DNA of 64,000 nt from Armillaria gallica (lineage: Eukaryota > Basidiomycota > Agaricomycetes > Agaricales > Physalacriaceae), in assembly GCA_037576215.1 (NCBI GenBank), contig JBANDB010000011.1:1302001-1366000 (forward strand). The letters run 5' to 3'. Below are positions 22,219-33,119 of this stretch, in pieces. Made by a program: the position numbers and the translations under genes. The stretch's first letter is position 1. The number at the start of each line of letters is the position of its first letter. The notes under the pieces are model-generated. The model ran no database searches. It saw only the letters and a list, made by a program, of their open reading frames with translations, and was not told the origin of the DNA.

Positions 22219-22452
22219 CGTCTGTTCGATGGGTAGCGTGTACGAAGTCTTTGGCGAGGAATGTAACGTACGAGCAGTGACAAAGGCTGAGGGAGGTGCA
22301 AAAAAGATATCGTTGAATGCAGACTGCTGGCTTGTGGAGGAGGTCAGGGAGCGAAGGCTGGCTGGCGATCGAATCAACGTTCAAACCTACGGTACCGGCG
22401 GCCCGCGGCCCGGAGTGTTCCGTCAGGACATAACGTGCGACCGTCCATAGGT

Positions 22453-22468
22453 GTCCTTTTAAAAGGAC
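22453..22468. promoter_or_regulatory. 16-bp perfect palindrome upstream of F-box gene
   Basis: GTCCTTTTAAAAGGAC, about 300 bp upstream of the ATG at 22156. The stretch 22400-22990 has no gene. Regulatory meaning is only a guess. Confidence 0.3.
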
Positions 22469-22991
22469 AGAGGACCAGACAACGTCTGTTGAACATTAGG
22501 CGTCTTTTGATTTCACTCCACTGGTGGTTCTGCAGTAGTGCAAGCTTGGTGCAGATCGTGTGAGATATGCGAGATATGCGAGCTTCTCATGGCGAAGACA
22601 ATTAGTCGCCGTTGGGTTCTTGTATTGATTCATTTACGTGTTGGCTTATTTCCGAGGGGATTTCGTAGTATATAAGCCTAGATATTTCGTAGTTAGTTAC
22701 CATGTCGGGTTTGTCAAAGATGTAAACCCATTTTTGCCACTCACTTCGTTTGAGAACGGCCCCGCGATTCTAACAGACCGTCCCTCCCTCCCGATGCCCA
22801 TCTTGAGGAGGTCTATAATTTGTCTATAATTATATTGGGATTATATCGACATCTGTCAATGGGAGACTAGAAGAACGGTTCCCCCAAAGTATGTATCCGT
22901 ATGATGACTGCATGATATGGGAGGGAAAGCTGACAATCATAAAGAAATACCATTACAATACCTGTTTTTTTCGGCATGTAACGAATAGCGG

Positions 22992-23719
22992 TCACTCGAA
23001 GTACATAATAAAGTCTTCCTCGTCTCTGACATCAATCAACTTCGGCATAATTTCATTAATACGATCTTCGTGGCCAAGACCCTTTTCTTGAGATAGCCGT
23101 AGGAGAGTATCCCATGCAACCTTTGCAGAGGGAACATAATGGAAGTAGCGGCATCCATCTATGTAAATCGACCGAAACATCCACATGTCGACGAGGAGCC
23201 TAGCATCTTGGTGATTGGACCACACCCACGAAGTCAGCGGTCCCAAGTCAGATTCTGCAAGAGCTTCAGCAGCTGCGAGGTACGTGCTGCGCGCGGCCGC
23301 TGAAACATGTTGGTCGAGCGGTGGGTATGCTTCTGTGCTGAATGTGAGAGCTTCATGGTACGAGAAAGCAACGAGGAGCGGGGGCACTAGTCTAATCCAT
23401 GAGTGCGTAACACACTCGAAAGAAAGAAGACCCACGGTACGATAATTGGAGGTGAATTCCAGGGTCCGATACCTTGGAAGATATTTCAAGAGCAATGTGT
23501 TCGACCTGAGGGTCATTGTGATGTAACAAGTCGGCAAGTCCTTGCAGGGATGTCATCAGACAATCTCCGAATTGAGATTTGGAGGTTACCTTGAACGAAG
23601 CGAACTATTGCTTCAAACAAAAGGCCCTTTTGCTCCCGTGCATGCATTAACTCAAAATGATCCTCCAGGCTCTGTAGACGGTCTAGCAGACGCTGAAGGC
23701 GTTTTTCGAGTTGTTCCAT
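22992..23719 (-). CDS. Hypothetical protein, three exons
   Basis: Exons 23719-23590, 23540-23473 and 23414-22992; introns 23541-23589 (49 nt) and 23415-23472 (58 nt), both GT-AG. The splice phases close exactly, joining an N-terminal coiled coil (MEQLEKRLQRLLDRLQSLED), a middle exon LADLLHHNDPQVEHIALEIS and a long last exon ending in EDRINEIMPKLIDVRDEED. The product is about 206 aa with no signal peptide or membrane segment. I do not recognise the family. The clean splice model and codon-like sequence favour a real gene. Confidence 0.55.
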
Positions 23720-23739
23720 GATGACGGCAGTTGCAGAGA

Positions 23740-24619
23740 TGGCTTAGGGGCTATTTTTACGAACTGATGTCTCGCTCTGAGACTATGAGTCGTCGTCGCG
23801 TTCATTTGCTGGAAATATTGTACTGTAGCAAAGGCAGGATTAGGCTAACAATATAAAATGAAAGGCTATATAACCTCAAGCGGCCAGAGGACTCACAGTA
23901 ATCTACATGTTTTATTGGACAGCTGAACAGATCAATCGATCAAGCTAAGGGTGCAGAGGCAAGCGTTTGGCACGCCATGCATCAGATGGAAGACGTATAA
24001 AAAAACAGTCTTCGAAGATGTCGATGAACGTCCGCGTTATAAATAACACGTTGATCAACAATTAGCGGTATATAAAAATCCTTGACGTCCCAGCTCACTA
24101 TTATCAGCCAACACCTGTCGTACAGCCCCCCAGTCCACAACGCTCCGGAAAGATTACTAAAAACTCGTCATACACGATGTTTGGCTCCTACCGTATGCGC
24201 CAGGGCGTTAGAACAATGTCACCGATTAGGGAGGCGAGGATGTCGAGGCATAAAAGGTGGTACGCGCTTACATTGCATATTAGTATCCAGCTGATTCTTC
24301 TTGGAGACGGGCCTTTGCATCCTGGAAATGAACATGCTCGGCCTCCCCCCCCCAATTACGGAAAATCGGAGGATTAGACACCATGTGGTCAACGCCATCA
24401 TTGACTTCGAGGAGAGGGAGGAGAGAGATCATGAACCGATATGCACACACCCCAGCTCATTGCCGTGTAAAAAATACTGGATGGACCCTCGTTCCTGTTT
24501 CGTCACTAGCCTAGCAAGAAAGATTCTTCTCGTCCTCGGGCCCTAGAAGATTGCTCGAAACCTGGTTCACACGAATAATCACTCAGCATACAAGCATCGA
24601 TTATCTCTTCGTATGCACG
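23740..24619. other. Intergenic, no gene recognised
   Basis: Short ORFs only, including overlapping ones on both strands around 24082-24546. Serves as the 3' flank of the peroxin gene and upstream region of the hypothetical gene at 22992-23719. Confidence 0.4.
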
Positions 24620-26165
24620 CTAGCTGTCGACAGGAGGGTTGTACCATATCCGCCGCACCCATCTCCTCTTCCTTGTCGCAGCCCCACCACCGGTGTTACT
24701 CGGTCGCGGATCCAGCCAAGAATCATTGGTGTACACCCAGCCGTCTAGAGGAAATGTCATTAAAATGCCAAAGGATGTTGACAGCAGATGCATACTCGAA
24801 TCCCCGCCCTGCGCAGTCCATGTCGCATCCACATCTAGCCTCCAGTCCTCGGTTTGCACAAAGTGCCACCCAGGTTCGAGTGTAAATGTCAAATTGCTGC
24901 TACACATAGAGCCCCGATGAGCGGTCTGCCCGTCATGGCGGATAGAAGAACAAACGAACCTAACAGATCCGCCCATACCATCAGGACCTCTTGTCCACGC
25001 GCTTCGCTCATCGCTCTTCAAATTCTCCTTGCTCCAGCTCTTTTCAGTCTCCCCCTGGGCATCCAAATGGCGTTCGTTCTCAAAGAGTTCCACCTCACGC
25101 ATCTCTGCGGTCCAGCACGAGTCTGCGAGGTTGTTGTCGTCGATCAATCGCTGGACGAAGGTTGTTAGGGGAAGTTTGGGGTCTAGTCCGAGTTTGGATC
25201 GGAGCCAACGGAGGTTTCTGTCGACATGTCGGAGAACGAGGAGAGATGATTGGATGTGGGGATTGGTTAATGCGAGCGGCACTATACCCAGGAAGAGGCA
25301 GATGGTGCGAAGCGGGAGGGATGGCAGGGAGACGAATAGCATCCCGGGTATAAGACTCAAGGTCACGAGGGTAAGGAGGGGAAGAGTAAAAGGAGTTCGG
25401 TGGGTTAGATTGAGTACCAGAGGGTGAACAGCATCATAAGCGTCAGAGCTACAAGGAGATTAAGAATGAAAGAATAGGAAGGAACAGTCGAGACTGACTA
25501 GAAACCCATGAGATTCTGTATGGCCTGTATATTGGCTTGCCAGGCTACGCTCTCTTCCTCCTGGACTGTCGACGACGGATCAGAGGATGACGAAGAGTAT
25601 TTATATGTAGCCAAGATAACGGCTATGATGGCCACTTGAGGTAGAAGAAGCAGAAGCCGAGGAAAGTAACCTGAGACAAAATAATCAGAAAAGAAAATAC
25701 GAGGATGAGTAAAAAGCACGCACAAAGAAACGCGTACGCAGCTATCCACGTTGATGTCACCTTCCATCCTCTCCTCCACAGCACAATCTCCTCCACGCGA
25801 TCCTGCAGCCAAAACACCGGTCCGACCTTGGACACGAAACGCCGAAAGTTTGCCGACATTATAGCCAGAGACAGCGGATCCCTGACAGACAACAAGGGTG
25901 GTTGGCCCGTTTTCCGTTTCTTTGACTTCTCTGGAGGCGGGTTGGTAGGAACGGAAGACATGAGAACGTTGGGCAGAAAGTTGAGTGCGGCATTTGTAGG
26001 TGAGAGTAAGCTGGTTGGTTGGGGATGAGGGTTGTCTGGTTGTGGGTGGGGCAGCGAGGTTCGGATTGGCAAAGGGGTAGGACGACAGCGCGACTTTGAT
26101 TTGGCAGGTGAAGACTTGATTCGGGCGGCCCACGGTGGAATGTCGATGTAGTCTATGGATTCCAT
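24620..26165 (-). CDS. Peroxisomal membrane dysferlin-domain protein, Pex24/Pex30 family
   Basis: Five exons: 26165-25724, 25670-25499, 25448-24960, 24899-24796 and 24744-24620. All phases close, giving 443 aa. The N-terminus (MESIDYIDIPPW) is followed by a Pro-rich region, a short conserved segment (VEEIVLWRRGWKVTSTWIAA) and several hydrophobic helices (about residues 135-165 and 205-260, including ICLFLGIVPLALTNP). The C-terminal half is a dysferlin domain: REVELFENER, AWTRG, SSNLTFTLEPGW, FVQTEDWRLDVDATW, GWVYTNDSWLDP, RKRRWVRRIWYN. Yeast members (Pex28-Pex32) sit at ER-peroxisome contact sites and regulate peroxisome number. No frameshift or stop seen; I judge it functional. Confidence 0.85.
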
Positions 26166-26169
26166 GTCA

Positions 26170-26879
26170 TGAGGTCATAAAGAAGTCTGTAGAGAGATTA
26201 TTCAGAAGTGACGAGGTTCAGGGAGCTTAGGGACGCACGGAATAATGATATTGACCCGTCTACGTTACAGAGATCCTGACGAAGTGGTGGTGGTGGTGTG
26301 AGGTGGTAACGGACCGCGGTAGGATGACGACGTATTTGTCAGTGTTAGGATTGTCAGGGGTGGACTCGTTTTGGAAGGTTGACTTCCTAACAAGGACGTT
26401 CATCTTCGAAGACCGTGGCTTCCATCTGATGCACGGCGTGCCAAACGCTTGTTTTTCTATCAACATGGACACCTCTGCGCGCCTGATCTATCTGGTTGTT
26501 CAATAAACTACTGTGAGTCTTCTCGTCGCTTTGTTTCAATTTATATTGTTGGCATAAATGATAATCTTGCCTGCACTAGCCTACATGGAACGACACTGAA
26601 GAATTTCCCGCCGTGTGTCTACGAATGCATTTGTATCTAAAGCAAGGAATATGCCGAAAACCGCTTCCCTGCGGCGACTATTGTGGGTCCCATAATAGAT
26701 GTCACTTATGGGATCGCGGGTACTTATTATAGCAGTCTGGCAACGAGAACTATACCTTCGGCCAGTCAAGGGAAAGATTTTGGCAAAGCAGGAAACGATA
26801 CGTTCCCATCAGGAGGAGTGACTTGCACAAGATTTCCATGATTCGTAAAAAGTAGGAGAAACAGGAAATTTTTGCGTGA
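26170..26879. other. Intergenic, no gene recognised
   Basis: Small ORFs on both strands without domains. The promoter of the peroxin gene should lie in 26166-26400. Confidence 0.4.
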
Positions 26880-27345
26880 CTACCATGATTTCATGTACGA
26901 ATTCCACGGCTCTCCGAGCTCAGCAATCTCGTCCCCTTTGATCTTCCCACGTGCCTCATAGTTAATGCCCTTAAGCCTGCCCCATTCCATTTCCTTCGCT
27001 TCAAAGACTGCATTATCAAAGATCTGTTCCTCTGCCCACCACAAGCGTCGACGGCAAGGTGCCTGGCCTCCACGCCTTATACGATAAGAAGTCATCAATG
27101 GACTCGGAGGCGAACTCCATAGTGAAATTATAAAGTACTCTGTTGGTAAACTCCCAGACGTAAAAAAAGGAAGACCATGAGGTCGGTGTGGAACATGATG
27201 GATTTGACGGCGCCGCGGGGGAATGTCGTAGATTCCTTCTAGTTCGACACTGAGGGAAAGGCGGCCATCGGTGGAACGTAGAAGAAGCATTCGATTGGCC
27301 AAGGAACGCTCCCAGTCGCATCTCCAGCCTGTAGGCAGCTTGGCG
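26880..27345 (-). CDS. Possible hypothetical protein
   Basis: One minus-strand frame is open for about 150 codons: KLPTGWRCDWERSLANRMLL... DGRLSLSVELEGIYDIP ... and an acidic/basic C-terminus ending NSYMKSW. No ATG at the proper place; the first in-frame Met is internal (near 27290) and a stop lies upstream, so an upstream exon or a different start would be needed. Unrecognised; it may be a decayed gene. Confidence 0.25.
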
Positions 27346-27539
27346 TGGTCTAGCGCTTGTCAGACACTGCTGTAGTCTAGCAAAATTATACGTGGCGTCA
27401 GACATAATGGAGTTCGCATCGAATCCTTCAACTCACAATATCCATTGGTTTCAAGCGATCCATTTAACAATGATCACCTCAATGATCCTGATCGATCAGG
27501 ATTGACCTGTTATCTAATGTTTTACGAAGTTTATATAAG

Positions 27540-29435
27540 TTACAATCCCTGCATCAGATTGCCATCCGCAGTATCTTCCACCAATCCACCTCCATCAATA
27601 ACTTTGCACCCTATATCCTCTCTCCCAGGCTCCTTGAAGAACCCATCCTCACTGACATACACCTCCTTCGTCTTCCGCTCCAGCACCAAATCTTCCCCAA
27701 CCAGCCTGAGCCACTCTATCACCGGCTTGGTTATCCACCGCGTCACCGACCCCGGGCCGTCCTTGCCCGTCTCGAACCAGCCGAGATGTCCGCCTCCGGG
27801 GGTGACAGCCAGCACAACACTCGGGTTATCCACATCATCCGGGACCTTCTGCACGATCGGGTCGTCTGCGGCGTTCAGAGCCAGAAGCGGTACGCGCACG
27901 TCTGGGAGCACATAATGACTTGAGGCCCATATGTAATAGTGCTTCGCCGATGGGAATGGGAATATCGGTGGGGCGCCGCCGGCTTTGGATGTGAACTTGT
28001 CGTCGAATTGCTCTAGGGTGGGGGACTTGAGGGCAAAGGCGGCGTGCATCGCGGTGGTCACGTAGTGGTCTGGTTGGCGGGATAGGGAGGCGGTGTGTCG
28101 GGAGAGAAGGCGAAGGAGGTTGCTAGCCATGCCTTTGGAATAGGCGTATTTCCCCCAGAGAGTGCTTTCCATGGCGTCGTTATTCTTCTTAAGATCCCAT
28201 GGCTGTAGAATTAGAAGTCAGAAGTGAAAATAGAAGGATGACATTAGTGACTGTTTAGCCCGGTCAAGTCGCAGGAGTAGGATACGTTGTGATTGAGCCA
28301 CTTGCGTTTCATGGATGATGAATAAAAATTAGACCTCGTCATAAACTGGATTTCGAGGATTTCGAGCGGGGTTCCGAGATCGCTGAAATAGAACCATAAA
28401 CTCGAAGTCCCCAAAAACCAAGTTTATGAACAAGTCAAATCGCGTTCTTCCCTCTCACAAAAGACGCGTTACTGGAGACGGCAGTAATCCACCGATGCAC
28501 GTTCACCGGGCTAAACAGCCGCCATAAAGCAGGTAGGCAGACTCACACAGGCCAATACACATGCAGCAGACAGACGACTGTGCTCCTTCTCTTCTGCGAG
28601 GTATCTCACAATGACATTGGCGCCTAAAGAGAATCCTAGACCAAACAATGGCGCCTTGGGGTACTGCTGCGAGATGTAGAAAAGAGCCTGGCGCAGATCG
28701 TCTGTGTAACCAGCAGAGTAGAACTGGTTACTGGTCAACGGGATACCAGCGCCTAAAAGATATGAATAGATGGAAGGGGCAAAAGGTAACAACACTCACA
28801 TCCGCGAAAGTTGATTACAACTGCTCTGTAACCCAGTCCGCCCTTCTCCACCGGTAGACATGCCGTCGCCAGGATGGTTCGAACGTAGGATTCGTGGGAG
28901 CCACCTGTAAGGCCATGCATGACGACGACGACGGGTGTGTCTTCCTTGAACGAGTCCTGGTTCGGCGGTGTAGAGTCGAGTCCTCTGTCGACACCTCAGT
29001 TTTCCAAGATAACGAAAACAGCAGCCAAACACTCACAGTGTACCACCATCAACGAGCCGCAGATACGTTCTACCCATCGCTTCAGACACAATTCTAGCAA
29101 AACATGCCAAAGCCAACGCACCTCTTATAAACAACGTGATCCGTCTTGGAAAAATCCCCCATCACACAGTATATAAGCTGCAGATGTCCACTAAAACCAG
29201 CCCATCAGCCAAAGAAACAAAGTCGATAACCAGAACAAAAAACACACTTGGGCAACCACCACGTAGGCACAAACTCCCCCAGAGCCAACGTCGGGCACCG
29301 CTCCTCGATAACCTGCCGGAGGTTACTCCGTACCGTCTCCTTCGTCTTCGTGCGAAGTGTCACAGCCAAAGGCGACGAGGGGTAGAATATCCTGGTTTTC
29401 CCGGTAGAGCTGAAGGCGGCACCCATAATAAGCAC
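27540..29435 (-). CDS. Alpha/beta hydrolase, YheT/Eht1-like (six exons, 451 aa)
   Basis: Exons 29435-29248, 29190-29122, 29071-29037, 28994-28800, 28752-28547 and 28202-27540; all phases close (448 aa if the third codon, Met, is used). Motifs: WLPNGHLQLIY; VVVVMHGLTGGSHESY (oxyanion-hole region); NFRGCAGIPLTS; the nucleophile elbow GFSLGAN (GxSxG); catalytic Asp in NAADDPIVQ; catalytic His in GGGHLGW. The order is that of the YheT family, which in yeast includes the medium-chain acyl-ethanol acyltransferases/esterases Eht1, Eeb1 and YMR210W. Likely substrates are medium-chain acyl esters; this is family inference. The fifth intron is swollen to 344 nt by a TIR element. The 42-nt third intron is short but phase-consistent. 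Confidence 0.85.
28251..28518. mobile_element. Small TIR element inside an intron
   Basis: 268 bp bounded by a perfect 14-bp inverted repeat, CTGTTTAGCCCGGT (28251-28264) and its complement (28505-28518). It lies wholly inside intron 5 (28203-28546) of the hydrolase gene and explains why that intron is about 300 nt longer than its neighbours. No ORF inside and no clear target-site duplication. Confidence 0.7.
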
Positions 29436-30000
29436 AAGGAGGGAAGGTTAGAAGGCAACTCGGGGCCAACGCATCATGGTGTCGGAGCAGAAATTTTGTA
29501 TTGGGGCGGTGGATCGGAGGCCGAGTAAGCATTTAGAAGCCGCCGGCTAGGATAGATACCGAGCCGGAGTGGGTCATGGACTCTCAGCAAGTTGAATGCC
29601 CGCGTCCATTGGCATATAAGAGTGTAAAGCGCTCACTGTATAGCGTACCACCTATTGTTCCACTGATCGATAGCATTTCATTTTCATCACGCATTGGAAA
29701 TGAAGCTTGTCGCCTGACTCGCCTTAAGCTTGTTCTATGAAGGCAAGGAAGTAATAATGACAGGAAGTTCCACCAAGGCATTCCATTTTGTAGGATTTCT
29801 TTTTTCACCGCTATTTCCAGTCTGCCAGAGCTAGGCCACGTAGCGATTCACGATAGCGAGAAGGAAAAGCTCTTACGCAAACATACTAACAGGATCCACA
29901 TCATGTCGGTATTCATTGGCTCATCGTCCATTGTTTATATCCCTTTACCACGCCACGACGTTGCTGACATTCCGTTCTCATAAGTAGTCATCTCACTAGC
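29436..30000. other. Upstream region of the hydrolase gene, nothing else recognised
   Basis: Only short ORFs; the hydrolase promoter should lie in the first few hundred bases. Confidence 0.4.
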
Positions 30001-30023
30001 ATGGGGAGGAAAGGGCCATTTTT

Positions 30024-30110
30024 TGTATAAATAGCTTCTTCACCGGTCTATTGACCCCTACCATGATGAAGTTCCCTCATGTTACGCGCGTCCTGTCCTT
30101 ATCAATTGTG
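30024..30110 (+). promoter_or_regulatory. TATA box and orphan first exon
   Basis: TATAAATAG at about 30026-30034 is followed about 30 nt later by an ATG (30063). This opens MMKFPHVTRVLSLSIV, which resembles a secretory signal peptide start, and runs straight into a good splice donor (GTAAGT, about 30110). No downstream exon can be found in the next 2 kb. It looks like the 5' stump of a deleted gene; a chance arrangement cannot be excluded. Confidence 0.3.
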
Positions 30111-30665
30111 TAAGTCCAATGGATCACGCCAAGTTCATCTAGGGATTCACCGACTAAGATCAGATATTGACCGTAGTTTTGAGAGATTTAGCAAAATCAC
30201 ATAGTGTTGCGCCAATTAGGCTGATGTAATTCGCACTTGCTATTCAGCAGCTAATTAGCAACGGGCTTTTCAAGGACCAAATTCCAGCCGCGAAATAGGG
30301 CGAAATAGACCGGACTCATGTACGTACCTATAATGACATTACGAAGCCAAATTCAGCCTCAAAACCGGAATTTTATCATCAACATTCACCATAGCCATCG
30401 GTCATCGGCCCCTCATTCATGAGTGAAAGTCAAAAATGCTTGAGACGCTCGCTCCTATATATTTTCTGTTAGCAAATGGCAGCAATTTGCACCAGGGTGA
30501 ATCGACCTTTTTGCTTGCTGAATGAATCTGACTCAGTCCGAAATCGGTACTATGGTATTGCAATGGTAAGGAAGAGAATTGAATCTTAAGGACGAAGTGA
30601 CGTGATACCACAATAGTATACCATCCCAGCGATGCTGATTCGCAGCTAATTATACCTATTTCGCA

Positions 30666-30687
30666 GGCTATTTAGCGCTAAATAGCC
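30666..30687. repeat. 22-bp perfect palindrome
   Basis: Centre AGCGCT with arms GGCTATTT / AAATAGCC; perfect over 22 bp. Confidence 0.8.
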
Positions 30688-30777
30688 TCCAGCTCCCGGG
30701 GGCGTTCTTGCTACCCTGAACTGCATGGCAGGGCAGGGGATTCCTGGCGGTACTTCCGGGGGAGCCAAATGGACATA

Positions 30778-30813
30778 GCCATAATGTTACTAGTAATACA
30801 CGAGTAACATTAT
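30778..30813. repeat. 12-bp inverted repeat
   Basis: CATAATGTTACT and its complement AGTAACATTATG, 11-12 bp apart. May be the end of a small element. Confidence 0.6.
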
Positions 30814-31997
30814 GTACTTACCACGAGCCCGGGAAGAAAAAGGATTACAGACCTGCTGAGCACTTGAGTCTTGATCGATTGATCCTCTAACAAAGTAACA
30901 TGCTTGCGAGTCATGTGTGTTTGAATGCCGACAAATTGGCATGACAGACTGTCAAAATCTTCTCTAATGCACAAGTACAGGACCACAAATGCCTACAAAT
31001 GGTTTTCCATAAACGTCACGTTAACCAAACTCTCCAGATGATCCTTTCGTCGGACTTCCGTACCGTAGTTTTCATTTAATCTCCGTTGATCATGGAGAAT
31101 CGAGAATGGCCAGACCCTTGAGTGGAGACATTGACAGCGGTCCTCTTCTCTGCGACGAGGATTCGGGAAAGTGTGGGGTGGGAATTGGGAAGCAAAGTGA
31201 CGGTCCGGACTCCCGACTTGGCTAGCACATGATCAGGACGCGTCGCGTCTGCGGGCCGGTATTCGAATTTGAAGTGTTTGTATTTGGGGACGAGTCGCGA
31301 CGCGAACTGGATGTGCGTCTCTTTCTTGGCTTGGGAACACTTTTCCCGCTGAAATTACCTTAATCCATCAGCCCTTAGATAACGATGACTTAATATGGGA
31401 CTTTCCTGCCTTTCTTTTCGATTTCTTACCCTTCACTTATAGGAGATGTGATCTTAACCAACGATGTGGATCTCAGAAGTTCCGGCTTATTTCATAAAAT
31501 GTCAAGTACTTAGTGCTAACCTGATTTGCTACCCCGGAAAAGCACGGAGGTGAACGACACTAGTCACGGAAGAACAAGGATGCAATGGACCTAAATTCCG
31601 GGTAACATAGGGTATAGTATACAGATGACCTCCATGGATCTATTAACGGAACGTGAAAAAGGGGTATACGAGTGACCAATGAGCGTTTCATGGGCTCTCA
31701 CGCATCATCAAAATATCATGCGTCCTCTTTGACACCAATAATGACGCGTGCCCTTGATCTGCTTCCTGGGCCTGATACGCTTCAGCAAACATTCGTCACC
31801 TGTTCGTGTTCATGAGAATATCCCTGCGGACATTTGATCGGCGATAACGTAGTCGGACACCATCGGGCATTGTGAGTTCAGTGGCAATATAATTCCTCAA
31901 CCTGAACGTCTTCGGATTTACTCTGCGGCGGTTCGTAATCGAGGTATGGGATGCAATCCAATAAGACTGCTGAATCAAAAATAGTCTGGGTCACGAG

Positions 31998-33118
31998 TTA
32001 TAAGTGTCCACCCCAGGTTAAATGTAGCTCAGAGCTTACCCATAGCCTGACGATGACAGAGTTTAGGACCTTGAATTGCGATGCGAAGATGTTGTGCTTG
32101 GAGCGAGCATCCCACCGTTCGGCGGCGTCCAGCAGTTTGAGAACGCTCCCGAGCTTGGACCCGCTCTTCACCTTTTCATTCGCGTACGTTGACGGCGACC
32201 GGGCGAAGGTGTTGTTCATAAATATAGCCTGTCTTATTCTGTCAAAGCGCTCGCTTATGAGAGGAGGAAGGCTCCAGATGGAAGGAAATGATACGTACCT
32301 GTCGATTGTCCTTGCGAGGTCAATGAGAGAGTTGGTATCCATAATGCTCGACTCGACAGCCGCCCATATCCCAAAGACAGCCTCGTCAAGGAGCACTGCA
32401 AGATTTTGGAGAGTGGGCGGTGCATCGCGCAGCAAAGAGAAATGGGAAGCGAGGTCTTCTATGCAAGAGTGGATGTCCACTTTTGCGAGAGAAGATGCGG
32501 TTAACTACGCAAATGTCAATCAGAGAGTTGAGTAGACAAATAAATCGGTCTTACATATGGCAAGTATATGTTGTGAGTAGATAGGACATCCATCGTGTAG
32601 GAGGACAAAGAAAGAGGGACGGACATAAATGAGTAGGGAACTTGACGAAGGGCAAGAATCTGCTCCGCTCAACCTCCGAGCATTAATAGGTCGTGGCCAT
32701 AAGCACACCCTCTGAGTTGCGCCCGCATTGATCCGCAAGCATGTTTCAACCACGTCGAGATACCCGCAAAATTTTAGTTCATCGAGATTCACGTTGGACA
32801 AATCTGCGGGACAGTGTCATAAAGAGCGACCATATGAGAAAGAAATGTGGCGGACCCTGGCGGACCTGACAGTTTCGTTGGCAATATTGCCCCCGGGTTC
32901 CGCGACGCATCAAATTCAGACACCAGGGGCTTCGTCCATCTCGCAGTTATTTCGTGTTTTACGAACAAGAAATAGAACGTCATGGTTAACTCGTGAGGGA
33001 AATTACTGTACATCTGTCAAAGGAATGTGATACCGACAAGTCGGGACTGCCTCGAGACTTGCGCGTGTCATCTGCGGCACCAACTTTGAGGGAGGAAGCG
33101 ATGTCGAGGCAGGTCATC
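31998..33118 (-). CDS. Possible multi-exon hypothetical gene
   Basis: Minus-strand blocks that look coding: MTCLDIASSLKVGAADDTRK (about 33118), ITARWTKPLVSEFDASRNPG (about 32930), DLSNVNLDELKFCGYLDVVE (about 32800-32740) and a last block VDIHSCIEDLASHFSLLRDA... LLDEAVFGIWAAVESS...(32480-31998). Short GT-AG introns could connect them, but two frame joins (near 32805 and 32500) are not resolved. Leucine-rich character is compatible with a divergent F-box/LRR protein. Not recognised with certainty and possibly decayed. Confidence 0.35.
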
Positions 33119-33119
33119 T

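Larger units (their letters stand above)
30111..31990. other. Non-coding stretch with palindromes
   Basis: No ORF above 65 codons. Holds a 22-bp palindrome (30666-30687) and a 12-bp inverted repeat (30778-30813). Confidence 0.5.

Noticed and set aside
26880..27345. WW-domain protein
   Set aside because: LPTGWRCDW recalls a WW start but the second Trp and the aromatic core are not where they should be.
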